A stretch of DNA of 64,000 nucleotides from Endotrypanum monterogeii (GCA_000333855.2 CM007316.1:1312195-1376194), one strand, 5' to 3'. Numbered from the stretch's first letter, positions 23,601-32,904 are shown. Notes: generated from the letters alone by a model not told the origin. Translations and numbers: made by a program.

Positions 23601-24005
23601 GGAGTGACGGCGCTGGAGGTGCTGCTCGCGTTGCGGCGCCTGCACTCTTCTATGGAGGATCTATTGGTTCTCCCCACAACGAGGGCGGCGGCGGGTAGTG
23701 TGCCCAAGTTGTCTACGAGGAGGAAAGGCAGTGCGTGTGTACCCGATTCCGAGAGCTGGGTGGCGCCTTATTGCCCACCAGGGTTGTGGGCAGTGTTGCG
23801 GCCACATTGGCGAGGGCTGACGCGTAGCGTAGACTTGGTGGCGCGTCCAGCTCTCATGGAAATCGTTTCGGATATCAGCGGCCCGGCTGACGTCTCGGCA
23901 GCTGCCCCAGAGCCGAAGGTGAAGCGTCAGTCTTCTGGGGCTCCGGTAAAGAAGTCTGCTGTGCGCAAGGGGAGCTCGACCAAGGTAGCAGTCCGCATGG
24001 TTTGA
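20667..24005 (+). CDS. Large alpha-helical-repeat protein, possible organellar RNA-binding solenoid
   Basis: A 1112-residue protein with no catalytic motif. The sequence consists of amphipathic helices of about 15-20 residues in pairs, typical of an alpha-solenoid. The clearest repeats lie at about residues 765-850: DISLALYSFVKLRV followed by a LIGQLCDRASATLSDF helix, then ELVSVWSSLRCLRH followed by HLRQRTLELLRASE. This pattern of '(D/S)LA..LWA(F/L)..L' then 'L...L..R....L.DF' resembles FASTK and octotricopeptide-type organellar RNA-binding repeats. Ser/Ala-rich linkers occur around residues 295-340 and 690-720. The C-terminus is short, basic and disordered (KVKRQSSGAPVKKSAVRKG). The N-terminus (MLNKVIHDIYHLRRVHAVL) is basic and could be a mitochondrial presequence. 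Trypanosomatid mitochondria use many such proteins in ribosome assembly and RNA processing, so that role is a reasonable inference. A RAP domain was not evident. Confidence 0.75.
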   Translation: MLNKVIHDIYHLRRVHAVLPDAVLGDTLKNKLLRLSLQPSLQELKHQTPQLYTGGQVGTNVSSPVSAGRWGHGGGALVSSPYTMSPSALCHLLDSLAYFHLGSSAVATEAVQLVRLSAPFMSVPQLCTTLAACCALGAQTDITAAALPLLSTALNFYTGAPLTVCDGAMAGFAVGSHPPSDASLLFSQGGTVLLLMEALQRAGVEEVQVWHLLAEHCLRHLDSFDGKQLCGAIAVLCAEGIDDYPDFFVAAERHITSQPSNYLSPDQLQKVVQCYKDLNQPVVSLLALINATPVHGEDVESSLSAAAAAVTFSKSNSSSSFGGASKGNRALSGSSEAARVAELHPSLEAFEGAAITAVTSADAQGVLNLLQKCEQKRVMTARVMDAVLERLLALYYPELLCVAACTVWVDSASTSAGTVPDLAVAPQRRHAPLELHHLSQSLLTAFEFSDVTLFSKQLPAAASPGVVGSSPAAVTRSAVVTVLLEALGAELSGWYHHRVLQLVPYALRLLPTPSQPRIFYRAVIDHLRRSNDLSSHEGLPQLRSSIDALLALRDYGGESILVQYMPAITVAVQNAPRSAQLELTALLAHLPCAKEELIPGVYRQWGSQKRWLRTITEEEVGWALQIMSRSSGVRDSQVLHAVLEYVQAQQAQLPPHRVVDYLHQLARLGVRDLEFFAQTAEQLMRRAVESTSCSSAAFTTRSSTARPAHGSSSSQMMVRHQQWQVTTVHDLCLLLFTFTFVLRDSIRVTQQIISRLKMCVAVAAPRDISLALYSFVKLRVTHNDDLIGQLCDRASATLSDFRASELVSVWSSLRCLRHAHEHLRQRTLELLRASEADTCPRWRFADNDCVSLGSALLLTEALPSVNDKPLVPPPLRRGITASGETDEAAAAALPETTATKEEGLGVAAQLPPTFRSHFVKVCQRLLPASTGQRLYLILCSLGHCLTSLSVTPELWSTLVSAADTHAESLSTGALGELPGVTALEVLLALRRLHSSMEDLLVLPTTRAAAGSVPKLSTRRKGSACVPDSESWVAPYCPPGLWAVLRPHWRGLTRSVDLVARPALMEIVSDISGPADVSAAAPEPKVKRQSSGAPVKKSAVRKGSSTKVAVRMV

Positions 24006-25095
24006 CGTTTGGGTATGACTGATTGCGTATTCTTTGAAGCATCTTTTTCCTTCCCCCCTCTGGCCGATATCTCTGCTCACTTCCTTATCCCCCTGGTGCT
24101 GTGCAGTTGCCTGTGGATTCCACGCAACAGGTCCTATGGACCTGTATTCCCCGTTGTGCTCCCATTGTACTCGTCGCATTCGTTTTCTGCTTTTAATTGT
24201 TTGATCCTTTTGAGGTCGCTGCGTGGGTGCTCACTCCTTTGTGTCTCTTATTTCGCCAACATATTCACCGTGAAAAGACCTCGTGCTCTGCGCGCTCCTT
24301 CGCTTGATCATTGTGACATGTGTAACCACACATATGACTCTCCCTATCCATTCACTGCTTCGCGGCTGAGTGTGTCAATCAAACAAACCGAAAAGTGTAG
24401 AAAGGGGGTGCGAGGACTTCCCCTGCAGTCGAGCACAGCAGAGCTGCGCAAGGAGATCGGTGTAGGGTTGCGTATACTCTATCCTCACTCTTTCAAATAA
24501 CTTTCTTTTCCGTGGATGCAGGGCACATGGAGACCTTCGCTGAAGCCAAGCAAAGTTTTTTTTTTGCGACAGAAACGTAGAGACGAGTTTCTGTGTCGGT
24601 GCACGTCTGCGTATGTGTGATTCCTGATTCTCTTGGGGGCAATTCGTATCCAGCACACTCAGGCCCACGTGCTCCGTATCATCTCGGCCCGTGTTATCGT
24701 TTCCACTTATTTCTCCTCATTTTCTGGCACTCGACTGTTTTTCTGACTTTCCTTTCCCATTATTTAACATCTCGCCCCCTACTCCCCCTCCGAAGAAAAA
24801 AAAATGTTTCAGCTTCTCGCTGATCGTGAGGGGTGATGTGATCACTGAGGCAAGTACATGCACGCATGCATAAATAGCATCTATCGGTGATGGTAGTCGT
24901 CCTGGATTGACGGGGATGGTGCGCGTCATAAACGCTGCTATCTAGCCAAGGCATGGGATGTGACGCAGTGGGGGGGGGGAGATCCGGTATGAGACTGGCT
25001 GTGCGCCAGTGTTGTAGTCTGGCGATTTGACGGCTTGTGAGGGTGTCATGTACTCCTTACTGGCCAACACGTGACAGGTGCGTGTGTGTGTGTGT

Positions 25096-25497
25096 GCAAT
25101 GCAATGGGGTGGACATATTGCTGCACTGCTGCTGCTGCTGCTGCTTCTCACGAAACGCCGGGTCGCATTATATTTTTGTTAGAGTATCGTTTGAATGTGG
25201 TTTGGGTACGGGGTAGCCATTACTTGTGATATCACTGAGTGCGCGCTTAGATGTGCGCGTGTATGCGGCAGGGGGGAAGAGGGGTGGGGGACTCCGTCAG
25301 TGCCTATTCTCTCGTGGCAGTTCGGCGTCTTCAATCTCATTCATTTAAGGGTTCAACACTCTGAGGGATGCCCACCTTCCGGTGTGCGTGTGTATGTGTG
25401 TGTGTGTGTGTGTGTGCGTACGCGTGTTCTTGTGTGTAGTCGAAAAATGTGTGCACGTGCGCGCTTTTCCGTTCTTTTCACATCCCGATAGCGATGT

Positions 25498-25530
<33 letters not shown>

Positions 25531-25727
25531 CACGCACACACACCGGACGGGAGGATATTTTCTCGCCCTTTTCCATAGTGTTTGCCTGAGTCAGATGAGA
25601 AAGAATGGAGAAGTCACATTTAAAGGTCGGACTGTCTCCCCCCTCCCACGGGAAAAGGGTATGGATCTATCGGAAGTGTATCTAGCGAAAGATAGATATA
25701 TAAGTCTCTGTGTGTGTGTGTGTGTGT
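25096..25727. repeat. Tandem duplication, unit 1 (632 bp)
   Basis: The unit begins at gcaatgcaatggggtgg and ends in a GT microsatellite. It contains a short CTG run (about 25127-25143), a G-rich patch near 25270, an internal GT tract (25388-25416) and a CA tract (25499-25540). It has no coding potential beyond microsatellite frames. The second copy starts 632 bases later. Confidence 0.95.
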
Positions 25728-26347
25728 GCAATGCAATGGGGTGGACATATTGCTGCACTGCTGCTGCTGCTGCTGCTTCTCACGAAACGCCGGGTCGCAT
25801 TATATTTTTGTTAGAGTATCGTTTGAATGTGGTTTGGGTACGGGGTAGCCATTGCTTGTGATATCACTGAGTGCGCGCTTAGATGTGCGCGTGTATGCGG
25901 CAGGGGGGAAGAGGGGTGGGGGACTCCGTCAGTGCCTATTCTCTCGTGGCAGTTCGGCGTCTTCAATCTCATTCATTTAAGGGTTCAACACTCTGAGGGA
26001 TGCCCACCTTCCGGTGTGCGTGTGTATGTGTGTGTGTGTGTGTGTGCGTACGCGTGTTCTTGTGTGTAGTCGAAAAATGTGTGCACGTGCGCGCTTTTCC
26101 GTTCTTTTCACATCCCGATAGCGATGTACACACACACACACGCACACACACGCACACACACCGGACAGGAGGATATTTTCTCGCCCTTTTCCATAGTGTT
26201 TGCCTGAGTCAGATGAGAAAGAATGGAGAAGTCACATTTAAAGGTCGGACTGTCTCCCCCCTCCCACGGGAAAAGGGTATGGATCTATCGGAAGTGTATC
26301 TAGCGAAAGATAGATATATAAGTCTCTCTGTGTGTGTGTGTGTGTGT
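25728..26347. repeat. Tandem duplication, unit 2 (about 620 bp)
   Basis: A direct repeat of 25096-25727. Differences seen by eye are one A/G change (attacttgtg versus attgcttgtg), one G/A change (ggacgggagg versus ggacaggagg), and shorter GT and CA tracts in this copy. Near-identity in non-coding DNA points to a recent duplication. GT tracts lie before, between and after the two units. Confidence 0.95.
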
Positions 26348-26775
26348 CTACCGTTTTCTTTTTCTTTCTAGAAGCAATATGCAGGAAAGAAGGTTTTCGT
26401 CGAGGTATGAGATGGTTCATGTGTGTGTACATTGGTGGTGGTATTTGGCATTCTTTGTCAAGAGTACGTGCCTACAAACATATACGTCCTCCCCCCTCAT
26501 TATGTTAGTGTGCTGACGCGCACTAAATGATGTCACTTGAGTTTTTTTTTTTGCCCCTAGAAATCAGAGGACTCTAGGACACCTGAAGAGTGTGTGCGCA
26601 TGTCTTCATGACATTACAGTCTCCCGGCAATAGCAGGCGTTGTGCATGTTTTCCCCTTCTATTTTTCCTTCCATGTAGACTTCCTGTCTTCCTTCTTTCT
26701 GCTCCCTACCTAACTTTGAGTGAGTCGAACTTTTTTGTTGTTGTTGGTCTTTGTACTTGAATGAATATAAGCAGG

Positions 26776-26776
<1 letters not shown>

Positions 26777-26844
<68 letters not shown>
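26777..26844. repeat. Compound (CA)n(TA)n microsatellite
   Basis: A CA run of about 38 bases passes through a short CATA stretch into an uninterrupted TA run of about 23 bases. Confidence 0.95.
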
Positions 26845-26938
26845 CAACGTCTGGGTAGAGTGTTTTTCTGTCTTGTTACCTTCTCAAATTATCCTTGCCC
26901 CTCTTTTATCGTCTCTGCTCAACACCAGCACATATTAG

Positions 26939-26973
26939 TCCCCCCCTGTTTTTTCTCCTACCCTTCCTGCAAG
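26939..26973 (+). promoter_or_regulatory. Candidate spliced-leader acceptor for the 27141 gene
   Basis: A C/T tract at 26940-26970 ends at AG 26972-26973, implying a 5' UTR of about 168 nt. An earlier AG at 26928-26929 is similar in quality. Confidence 0.4.
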
Positions 26974-27140
26974 TGCCCACTTGCGCTTTGCTCGTCCGGC
27001 ATTTTAATATGATCGCAGTGTGTCTGTGTGTATCTGTATTTACCGAGGTGGCCCCCCAAAAGAATATTTCATGACAACTTAAGGGGGGGGACCTAAACGT
27101 AGAGAGGTTACACCTGCACATGGTTGCTTGTACATGAGTC

Positions 27141-30100
27141 ATGTCGGCGTCTTGTTCCACATTGCCCCTAGAGATTTATTTGCGCATCGTTCTGTACTGC
27201 GATGCATCGGAGAAGCCCTACACCTTACCGGATGTGCAATTACCGCGGCGCGTTGAGGGGGTGCGGCGGCTAGTGGAGGGTCAAGTCGGGCGGCAGGCAA
27301 AGGTTCTTTCCTACTGGAGTTACACACATCGTCGATACGAAATCTTGCGCGATGTTGCTCAGCTACTACAAGCAGAAGGCTGCATTCTTACTCGCTGCTC
27401 GCAGACACCAGAGTATGGAACTGAAACGACTGCAACAGAGATGCAATCAGCGACGGCTGCAGATGACAGGGTAGTCTCCGCCGGCGAGCTCGATTTTCAC
27501 CACGCGAAGTTATGCATTTATCGTTGTCAGCTCTGGATGGAAACAGTTTTCGTACAGCTGGAACCGCTGGATGCGCAGCGTGACAAGAGAGAGTATGACA
27601 AGCTGCGTAGTCATGTTGCTTATTGGCTGGGAAACAAACATGTGGGATACGAGCTGCAGGATGCAGTGCGCATCCGCTCTCCCTTCCTGACGCGCATGTT
27701 TGACGAGACTCGCAGCACACGATTGTCTGATAATCAAGAAAAGGTGCAATTGCTTTATTACAGCAACAATTCATTGACTGTGCGTGAGGTGCTGCAATCC
27801 GGGTTCTTGCTCAATCATAGTGTTCCGGGGTCAGTGAGACCCGCAGCGCAGTCCCACGACACCGCCGTGGCTGTGTCGAGCGATAGGACACCACCATCGA
27901 GCATATCTGTGCCACATATCGTTGATAGCGTTTCGCGTCAGTCGTCTTCGTTGGCGGGTAATGCCACTCCGGCTGAAAAGCCCTGTGCGCCGTTTGTGTT
28001 CACTTCCACCATGCTTGCCCCGCACGTGAAAAAAATCCCTGCGGACGCTACTCCTCAGAGGGTATTGCTCTGCGAGGTTGCACCTGGGCAACCTTTCATG
28101 ACTGACCAATGCCTCACCGGTGAGTATCAGGGTAAGCACAAGTTTCCCAGCGTCATCTCGGCGTCACTACAGGGCTATGACAGCGTATATTATATACAAA
28201 CTCACAAACATAAGGGCAGTGCGCACACCGAGGAGGTTTCTGAAAAAGATCGAGAACATGTAGCTATTGTGCAGGTGCAAGTGCAGCACAGTCATCAGGC
28301 ACTGCCCCGCTACTTACTGAGTGTGATTCCCTCCACTACCTCTTTGCCGCTGCGGACGGATTTCACGAGCGTACAGGCTGCTACAGCCACTCTCGTCCAC
28401 GTGCCGGGGACGAAGGCGCGAGCAGCGGTGGCAGGAGATAACAAGGGTAGGACAGATCGTATGAGATGGGTGCCGCCACCACCACCGTCGCCATCACCGT
28501 CTTCCCCATCGAAGCCCCTCAAAGCGATTTACGGGCTTAGCTCTAAGCCGACACAGGGTTCATCGTCAACCAATGACGTCGGGGTGATGGGCCGTGCTGT
28601 GGGTTCAGCGGGCAGCTCACCGTGTAGGATCAGCGGTGCTTCCGAAAAATGGTGCAACGAGGACAACTCCACACTCCAACACCCAGTCGCCCCTGCTATC
28701 ACAGCGGGTGGGGGTGGGGACACCAGGTATCTTCGCTTTGGAGGGGGTAATGGACGCCGTATCACGTGGGCGAGTATGCCTACAGGCATTGATCACCACG
28801 TGGCACACGGTAACGATGTACCGGCTCAGTCGACGCCGACAGCTTGCGCAGCTCGAACCATCACGATGGCTACACCGGCCAGAGGGTCAGGGATGAACTC
28901 GTCGGGGGCTTCACGGGCCCACTCGACTGGCTACGTGGGATCGCGAAACGCTTGGCCCAATGATGGAGGCCACTGCACTGGTGGTCGTGCCTCCTCGGTA
29001 CCTAGCGTGCCTCGAACCTATAGCCCCACCGCCATCCGCTCGTCTCCATCCCAGCTCCCCACAAATGCGAATTCCTTTAGGGCGACTGACGGTCCGGCGC
29101 CGTCTCTGCCATTTGAGGTATCGTACCCTGGTCATCTCATCGAACGCGGCGTACTCTATCAGGGATTCCCCCGTGGAGGCAGCGCACATCGCCACGCCAC
29201 AGCGCAGACACTTTCTTCTTCACATGTCGGTGACATGGATGCAAGAGGCCGAGGCGTTGCTGCACAACGACAAGTCGCTGTGCACAGCGCTCCCTCACCT
29301 CATTCACTTCTGCCAAGCAACCACAACACGTATTCCGCAGGCGCGATGAGCGGCGGAGTTTTTCTCAGCCCAACACATCGGTCTGCGTTACCCGCCTCCA
29401 GCAGAAGAGTACCGCAGTTTGTCTCCCCTGCAGCTCCAACTTCACATTCAACGGTGCCACCCGAAGGCAGTGATCAGTTCACATGCAGCATTCACCCCCG
29501 CCAACTCCAGTCACTGTACTGCACGGCATGCGAAGAACTAACCTGCCCCTACTGCGCAAGCGTCGGTATGCATCGTACGCATGTTGTAGTAGAGGCCGGG
29601 GAAGGAGCAATGACTCTGCACGCTGAGGTGGAGGCGCTGCGCGAGGATCTGCACACTTTTTTAGAGAAGTATAAAAAGATGGAGGGGGAGCTGAGGGTGG
29701 AGCGGTCCCACTACACTGCGCGGCAGCAACAGGACTTGGATTTTATTCAGCATCACTTCACGACACTTCGGCAGGCTCTTCATCAGGCAGAGTCTGCCAT
29801 GATGCAGAGGGTGCAAGCGGCGTGGTGCAGCCCACCGCTTGCCGAGACGGCGGCGGTGATCCGCAAGTACACGCAGGCACTCACTCCCATCGACGCGGTA
29901 CTGCGTCGCTACAACGGCGCAGCTGTAGCCGACGGTGCCAGCATCGGCGAAGAGGCTCCTGGTGGCTCCGAAAAAAGGATGTTTGAGCTACTGCGCTTCC
30001 TCCGCACAACCCCCTCGCTGGTTAGTGAGGTGAGGGGTAGTTTAGATCCACAGAAAAAAGATGACGAGAGGCGGTTGCACGAAGCCGTAGTCGACTACAG

Positions 30101-31175
30101 GAAAGCCATAAAGACGAGGGAAACGTCTTTTCGGGAGGTGGACTGGAGCGGTCTAGGTTGGTTGCTGGAGGGCATCGGCAGCTTCCCTAGCAGCGAAGCG
30201 GGCATCCCACCGTTGGAGCGGTCTGCTCCGGCGGCACCGCTCTACACTGGCGGGGTTGCTTCTCCGCCAGGACAAATTGCGACGGCCCCCTCAGTGCGGG
30301 GCACAATAGACCATCACTCAAACTGTGCAAGGACTAGGCTTCAGAGTCGGGCGTCCATGGGACGGGCTTCGCCGAACACACACTCCAAGGCTGACCTCTT
30401 CTCGTTGTCAGCAGACGTTCTGCTTAGGCCCGCATCTACACCAATTGAGGACGGTGATGCTCTATCCACAGCCTCTTTGCACCGCAGCACCTTGTCTTTC
30501 GCACAGAGGGCTGACCGCCTACGCAACCGTTTGACGGACGTCCGACGAGGCTACATTTGGGTCATTGATAATGCTACAAAGTACTTTGCGCCGGAGCAGC
30601 GGAAAGCAGTGTGCTCTACGCGGTTCCACCTGCTTGGTGTGGCGTGGGAGCTGCGCATTGCTTCATATCCTTCCGACCGCCACTTTGAAAGCAACAGTGC
30701 GTTGACTTCCTTCGGGTTGTCAGGAAGCGAAGCCGGCCATGAGGCTACAGCGGCATCGAGGAAGACATCATTGAACTCGCGGAAGGGAGACAACGTGGAG
30801 CTCAAACAGATCACCGATGAACAGGTGTGCGCTTCTCCTCTTGAAACCGACTCGGTCCAGGGTAATATGCATACACTGACCACAGATGATGCCAGTGGCA
30901 CCCCTGTCACAGTGGGGCCATCGCCCGACGAGGGGGAGTGGCTTGGCCTCTTTCTTTTTCCGCTGCAGCATTGTCTGCGCATGGACTTTCGCGTGATTGC
31001 CTTCTCTGATATGACCTGGGCAGATTGGCAAGTCACAGGGTGGGTGCCGCGGTTTGCTGGAAGGGGCTGGGGCATCTACCCCTTCCTGAGCCGTAGGGAG
31101 CTGATGGAGACAAAGAAACTCGCTCGCAATGACACCGTAAAGATTTGCATAACTCCCATTAGCGATCTTTATTAG
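27141..31175 (+). CDS. PARP-like / B-box / coiled-coil / MATH domain protein
   Basis: A 1344-residue multidomain protein. Residues about 140-397 resemble a PARP/ARTD catalytic domain. Matching motifs occur in order: REYDKLRSHVAYWL and AVRIRSPFLTRMF (like the 'RIQNP.LW..F' lead-in), LLYYSNNS (204-211, where active PARPs have an HG[TS] motif), EVLQSGFLL, VFTST, RVLLCEVAPG (307-316), GYDSV (345-349) and QALPRYLLSV (386-395). The His and Tyr of the H-Y-E triad appear replaced and the Glu position reads Gln378, so catalysis is unlikely. A long Ser/Pro-rich linker follows. A complete B-box zinc finger has C782, H785, C794, C797, C802, C805, H811 and H814. A coiled coil covers about 820-905. A C-terminal MATH domain (about 1137-1341) includes FHLLGVAWELRIASYP and DWQVTGWVPRFAGRGWG, split by an insertion of about 75 residues. 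B-box, coiled coil and MATH recall TRIM37, but no RING is present. B-box and MATH are firm; the PARP-like call is inference from motifs. Confidence 0.85.
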   Translation: MSASCSTLPLEIYLRIVLYCDASEKPYTLPDVQLPRRVEGVRRLVEGQVGRQAKVLSYWSYTHRRYEILRDVAQLLQAEGCILTRCSQTPEYGTETTATEMQSATAADDRVVSAGELDFHHAKLCIYRCQLWMETVFVQLEPLDAQRDKREYDKLRSHVAYWLGNKHVGYELQDAVRIRSPFLTRMFDETRSTRLSDNQEKVQLLYYSNNSLTVREVLQSGFLLNHSVPGSVRPAAQSHDTAVAVSSDRTPPSSISVPHIVDSVSRQSSSLAGNATPAEKPCAPFVFTSTMLAPHVKKIPADATPQRVLLCEVAPGQPFMTDQCLTGEYQGKHKFPSVISASLQGYDSVYYIQTHKHKGSAHTEEVSEKDREHVAIVQVQVQHSHQALPRYLLSVIPSTTSLPLRTDFTSVQAATATLVHVPGTKARAAVAGDNKGRTDRMRWVPPPPPSPSPSSPSKPLKAIYGLSSKPTQGSSSTNDVGVMGRAVGSAGSSPCRISGASEKWCNEDNSTLQHPVAPAITAGGGGDTRYLRFGGGNGRRITWASMPTGIDHHVAHGNDVPAQSTPTACAARTITMATPARGSGMNSSGASRAHSTGYVGSRNAWPNDGGHCTGGRASSVPSVPRTYSPTAIRSSPSQLPTNANSFRATDGPAPSLPFEVSYPGHLIERGVLYQGFPRGGSAHRHATAQTLSSSHVGDMDARGRGVAAQRQVAVHSAPSPHSLLPSNHNTYSAGAMSGGVFLSPTHRSALPASSRRVPQFVSPAAPTSHSTVPPEGSDQFTCSIHPRQLQSLYCTACEELTCPYCASVGMHRTHVVVEAGEGAMTLHAEVEALREDLHTFLEKYKKMEGELRVERSHYTARQQQDLDFIQHHFTTLRQALHQAESAMMQRVQAAWCSPPLAETAAVIRKYTQALTPIDAVLRRYNGAAVADGASIGEEAPGGSEKRMFELLRFLRTTPSLVSEVRGSLDPQKKDDERRLHEAVVDYRKAIKTRETSFREVDWSGLGWLLEGIGSFPSSEAGIPPLERSAPAAPLYTGGVASPPGQIATAPSVRGTIDHHSNCARTRLQSRASMGRASPNTHSKADLFSLSADVLLRPASTPIEDGDALSTASLHRSTLSFAQRADRLRNRLTDVRRGYIWVIDNATKYFAPEQRKAVCSTRFHLLGVAWELRIASYPSDRHFESNSALTSFGLSGSEAGHEATAASRKTSLNSRKGDNVELKQITDEQVCASPLETDSVQGNMHTLTTDDASGTPVTVGPSPDEGEWLGLFLFPLQHCLRMDFRVIAFSDMTWADWQVTGWVPRFAGRGWGIYPFLSRRELMETKKLARNDTVKICITPISDLY

Positions 31176-32539
31176 CCTTGCATTGTCTGGAGATGGAGGT
31201 GTCTGTGAGAGTGATGGTGGGGGAAGGGGAGGAAGCCGCGCAGGTTAGTATGCGTGCCCCATGAGGTTTTCGCTGCCCCTCTTCGTGTCTCTGTGTGTTT
31301 GATACATTCATCTCTTTAAAAAAAAAAAATTGGTGCCCATTCACGTGTGTGCAGGTTTTTGTGTCTCTGTTATTCTTAGTTTGTAGCTACAGACCTCGAA
31401 AAAGAAAAAAGAAGACGCGTGTTTGTGAGAGGTTGGCTTTCGCTTTCCCTACACCCTGGCGGCTCATATGCCCCCTTTCTGCTTTTTCTGTTTTCCCCAC
31501 TACTCTAGCCAGTGGTGCTTCTTCGTGTCATCGCTTCGTCTTGCCCCCTTATTCTGTCGCTGTGACTCATCTCCCAGGAGGCTTCCGTACTTGGACCCAG
31601 CCGAGGACTCCTCTTTTTTTTTTTTTGCTTTGGCACCTAGAGTAGACCCACGTGCATCTGGACAGACGCTTATATTCTCTCCTCCTCCTTATCCCCAAAT
31701 GCATCCTTGAAGCGAAGCGATGCGCCGGACCTATCTCACAAGTTGCGTATGTGATTGTTAGCGTGTGCACACCGCGTGCACACTAGGGGAGAGAGATGTA
31801 ACTGTATTGTGCTTGGGGCACAACCACCTTCTAAGTATGAAGGGGGTGGATGCTGGTGGCAGCTGGGGGAGTTTTTTTTTTTTTTCGGGCCTTTAGATTC
31901 TCGATTCTTTCTCCTAACGTTTCTGCTTGTATCGTGTCCACTTTGTGCATCTTGATGATGTTCCGCACGTACTTGACTCCAGCCACGTCCAATCTCTCCA
32001 CTTCACTGCCAGCCCTCTTCCTCCATGGACATGTGTTCGCATAAAGACTGATTGGTGGTGATGTGTGGGTGTGATTTGCAACGGCTGCTATCTTCACTGG
32101 CATTCATTTTCCTTGAGTGGGACGTGTCTCTACTTCGACGTACCCTGCATTGCCTCTGTCACCTCCCCCCGTTTTCCGCCTTCCTTTTTGCTTCACTGCA
32201 TTTCCTTCTCCCCTTCTTTCTCTCTCTCTCTCTCTTCTGTATTGGGACCGCAAGGTGCGCGGCTGGTATCGATTTTTTTTTTTCATGAGAATTTACATAA
32301 AAAAATAGTAAGCACATCTTTCGTTCCCGTGCTTTGATTCATCTCGGATATTCGCTTACTCACTCTTCTTTTTGATCCTGTGTCGTGCAGTCATTCATAG
32401 ACCTTCAGTCGACTTTGTACGCTCTCATACATGGAAGTGCCGATTGGCATCTTATATATTTATCAACGAGAGGGGGGAAAAAAGGTACTGGGATCGACTC
32501 GGGTCCGCGTCCGCTTCTCTTCACATAATTAACAGGTCG

Positions 32540-32540
<1 letters not shown>

Positions 32541-32573
<33 letters not shown>
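32541..32573. repeat. (TA)n microsatellite, left of gap
   Basis: TA run of 33 bases. The surrounding sequence recurs in degraded form around the TA run at 32905-32937. Confidence 0.95.
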
Positions 32574-32576
<3 letters not shown>

Positions 32577-32668
32577 TCGGCTGTCGGGACCGTACATCCG
32601 CCGTTGGTCCGTACAGACAGAGTCGGCAGTGGCTCAGTAGTTCTGCGTAGCTCTCCTTGTTTTCATTG

Positions 32669-32806
32669 NNNNNNNNNNNNNNNNNNNNNNNNNNNNNNNN
32701 NNNNNNNNNNNNNNNNNNNNNNNNNNNNNNNNNNNNNNNNNNNNNNNNNNNNNNNNNNNNNNNNNNNNNNNNNNNNNNNNNNNNNNNNNNNNNNNNNNNN
32801 NNNNNN
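32669..32806. other. Assembly gap (138 N)
   Basis: An unbroken run of N. Flanking sequence on both sides contains the same succession of short motifs around a TA tract, suggesting overlapping contig ends that were not merged. Confidence 0.98.
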
Positions 32807-32903
32807 CTTATATATTATTACAACGAAGAAGGGGGAAAAAGGGTAACGTAGGTAGTCGTACGTCGGTCCGGTCGTCCGCTCTCTCTACATAATAACTAGT
32901 ACG

Positions 32904-32904
<1 letters not shown>

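Larger units (their letters stand above)
24006..27140. other. Intergenic region, 3.1 kb, with a tandem duplication
   Basis: No supported gene. The first kilobase is ordinary T-rich spacer. From 25096 to 26347 there are two near-identical tandem units of about 0.63 kb (annotated separately). After that come a T run near 26541 and a compound CA/TA microsatellite at 26777-26844. A 163-codon frame at 24009-24500 starts with TTG and shows no protein character. Confidence 0.65.

Noticed and set aside
24009..24500. 163-codon + strand open frame just after the solenoid gene
   Set aside because: It starts with TTG, has Phe/Leu/Ser-rich pyrimidine-driven composition and lies where a 3' UTR is expected.
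25499..26160. Spaced CA/GT tracts in the tandem units as a possible CRISPR-like array
   Set aside because: They are simple microsatellites inside a duplicated eukaryotic spacer, with no repeat-spacer regularity.
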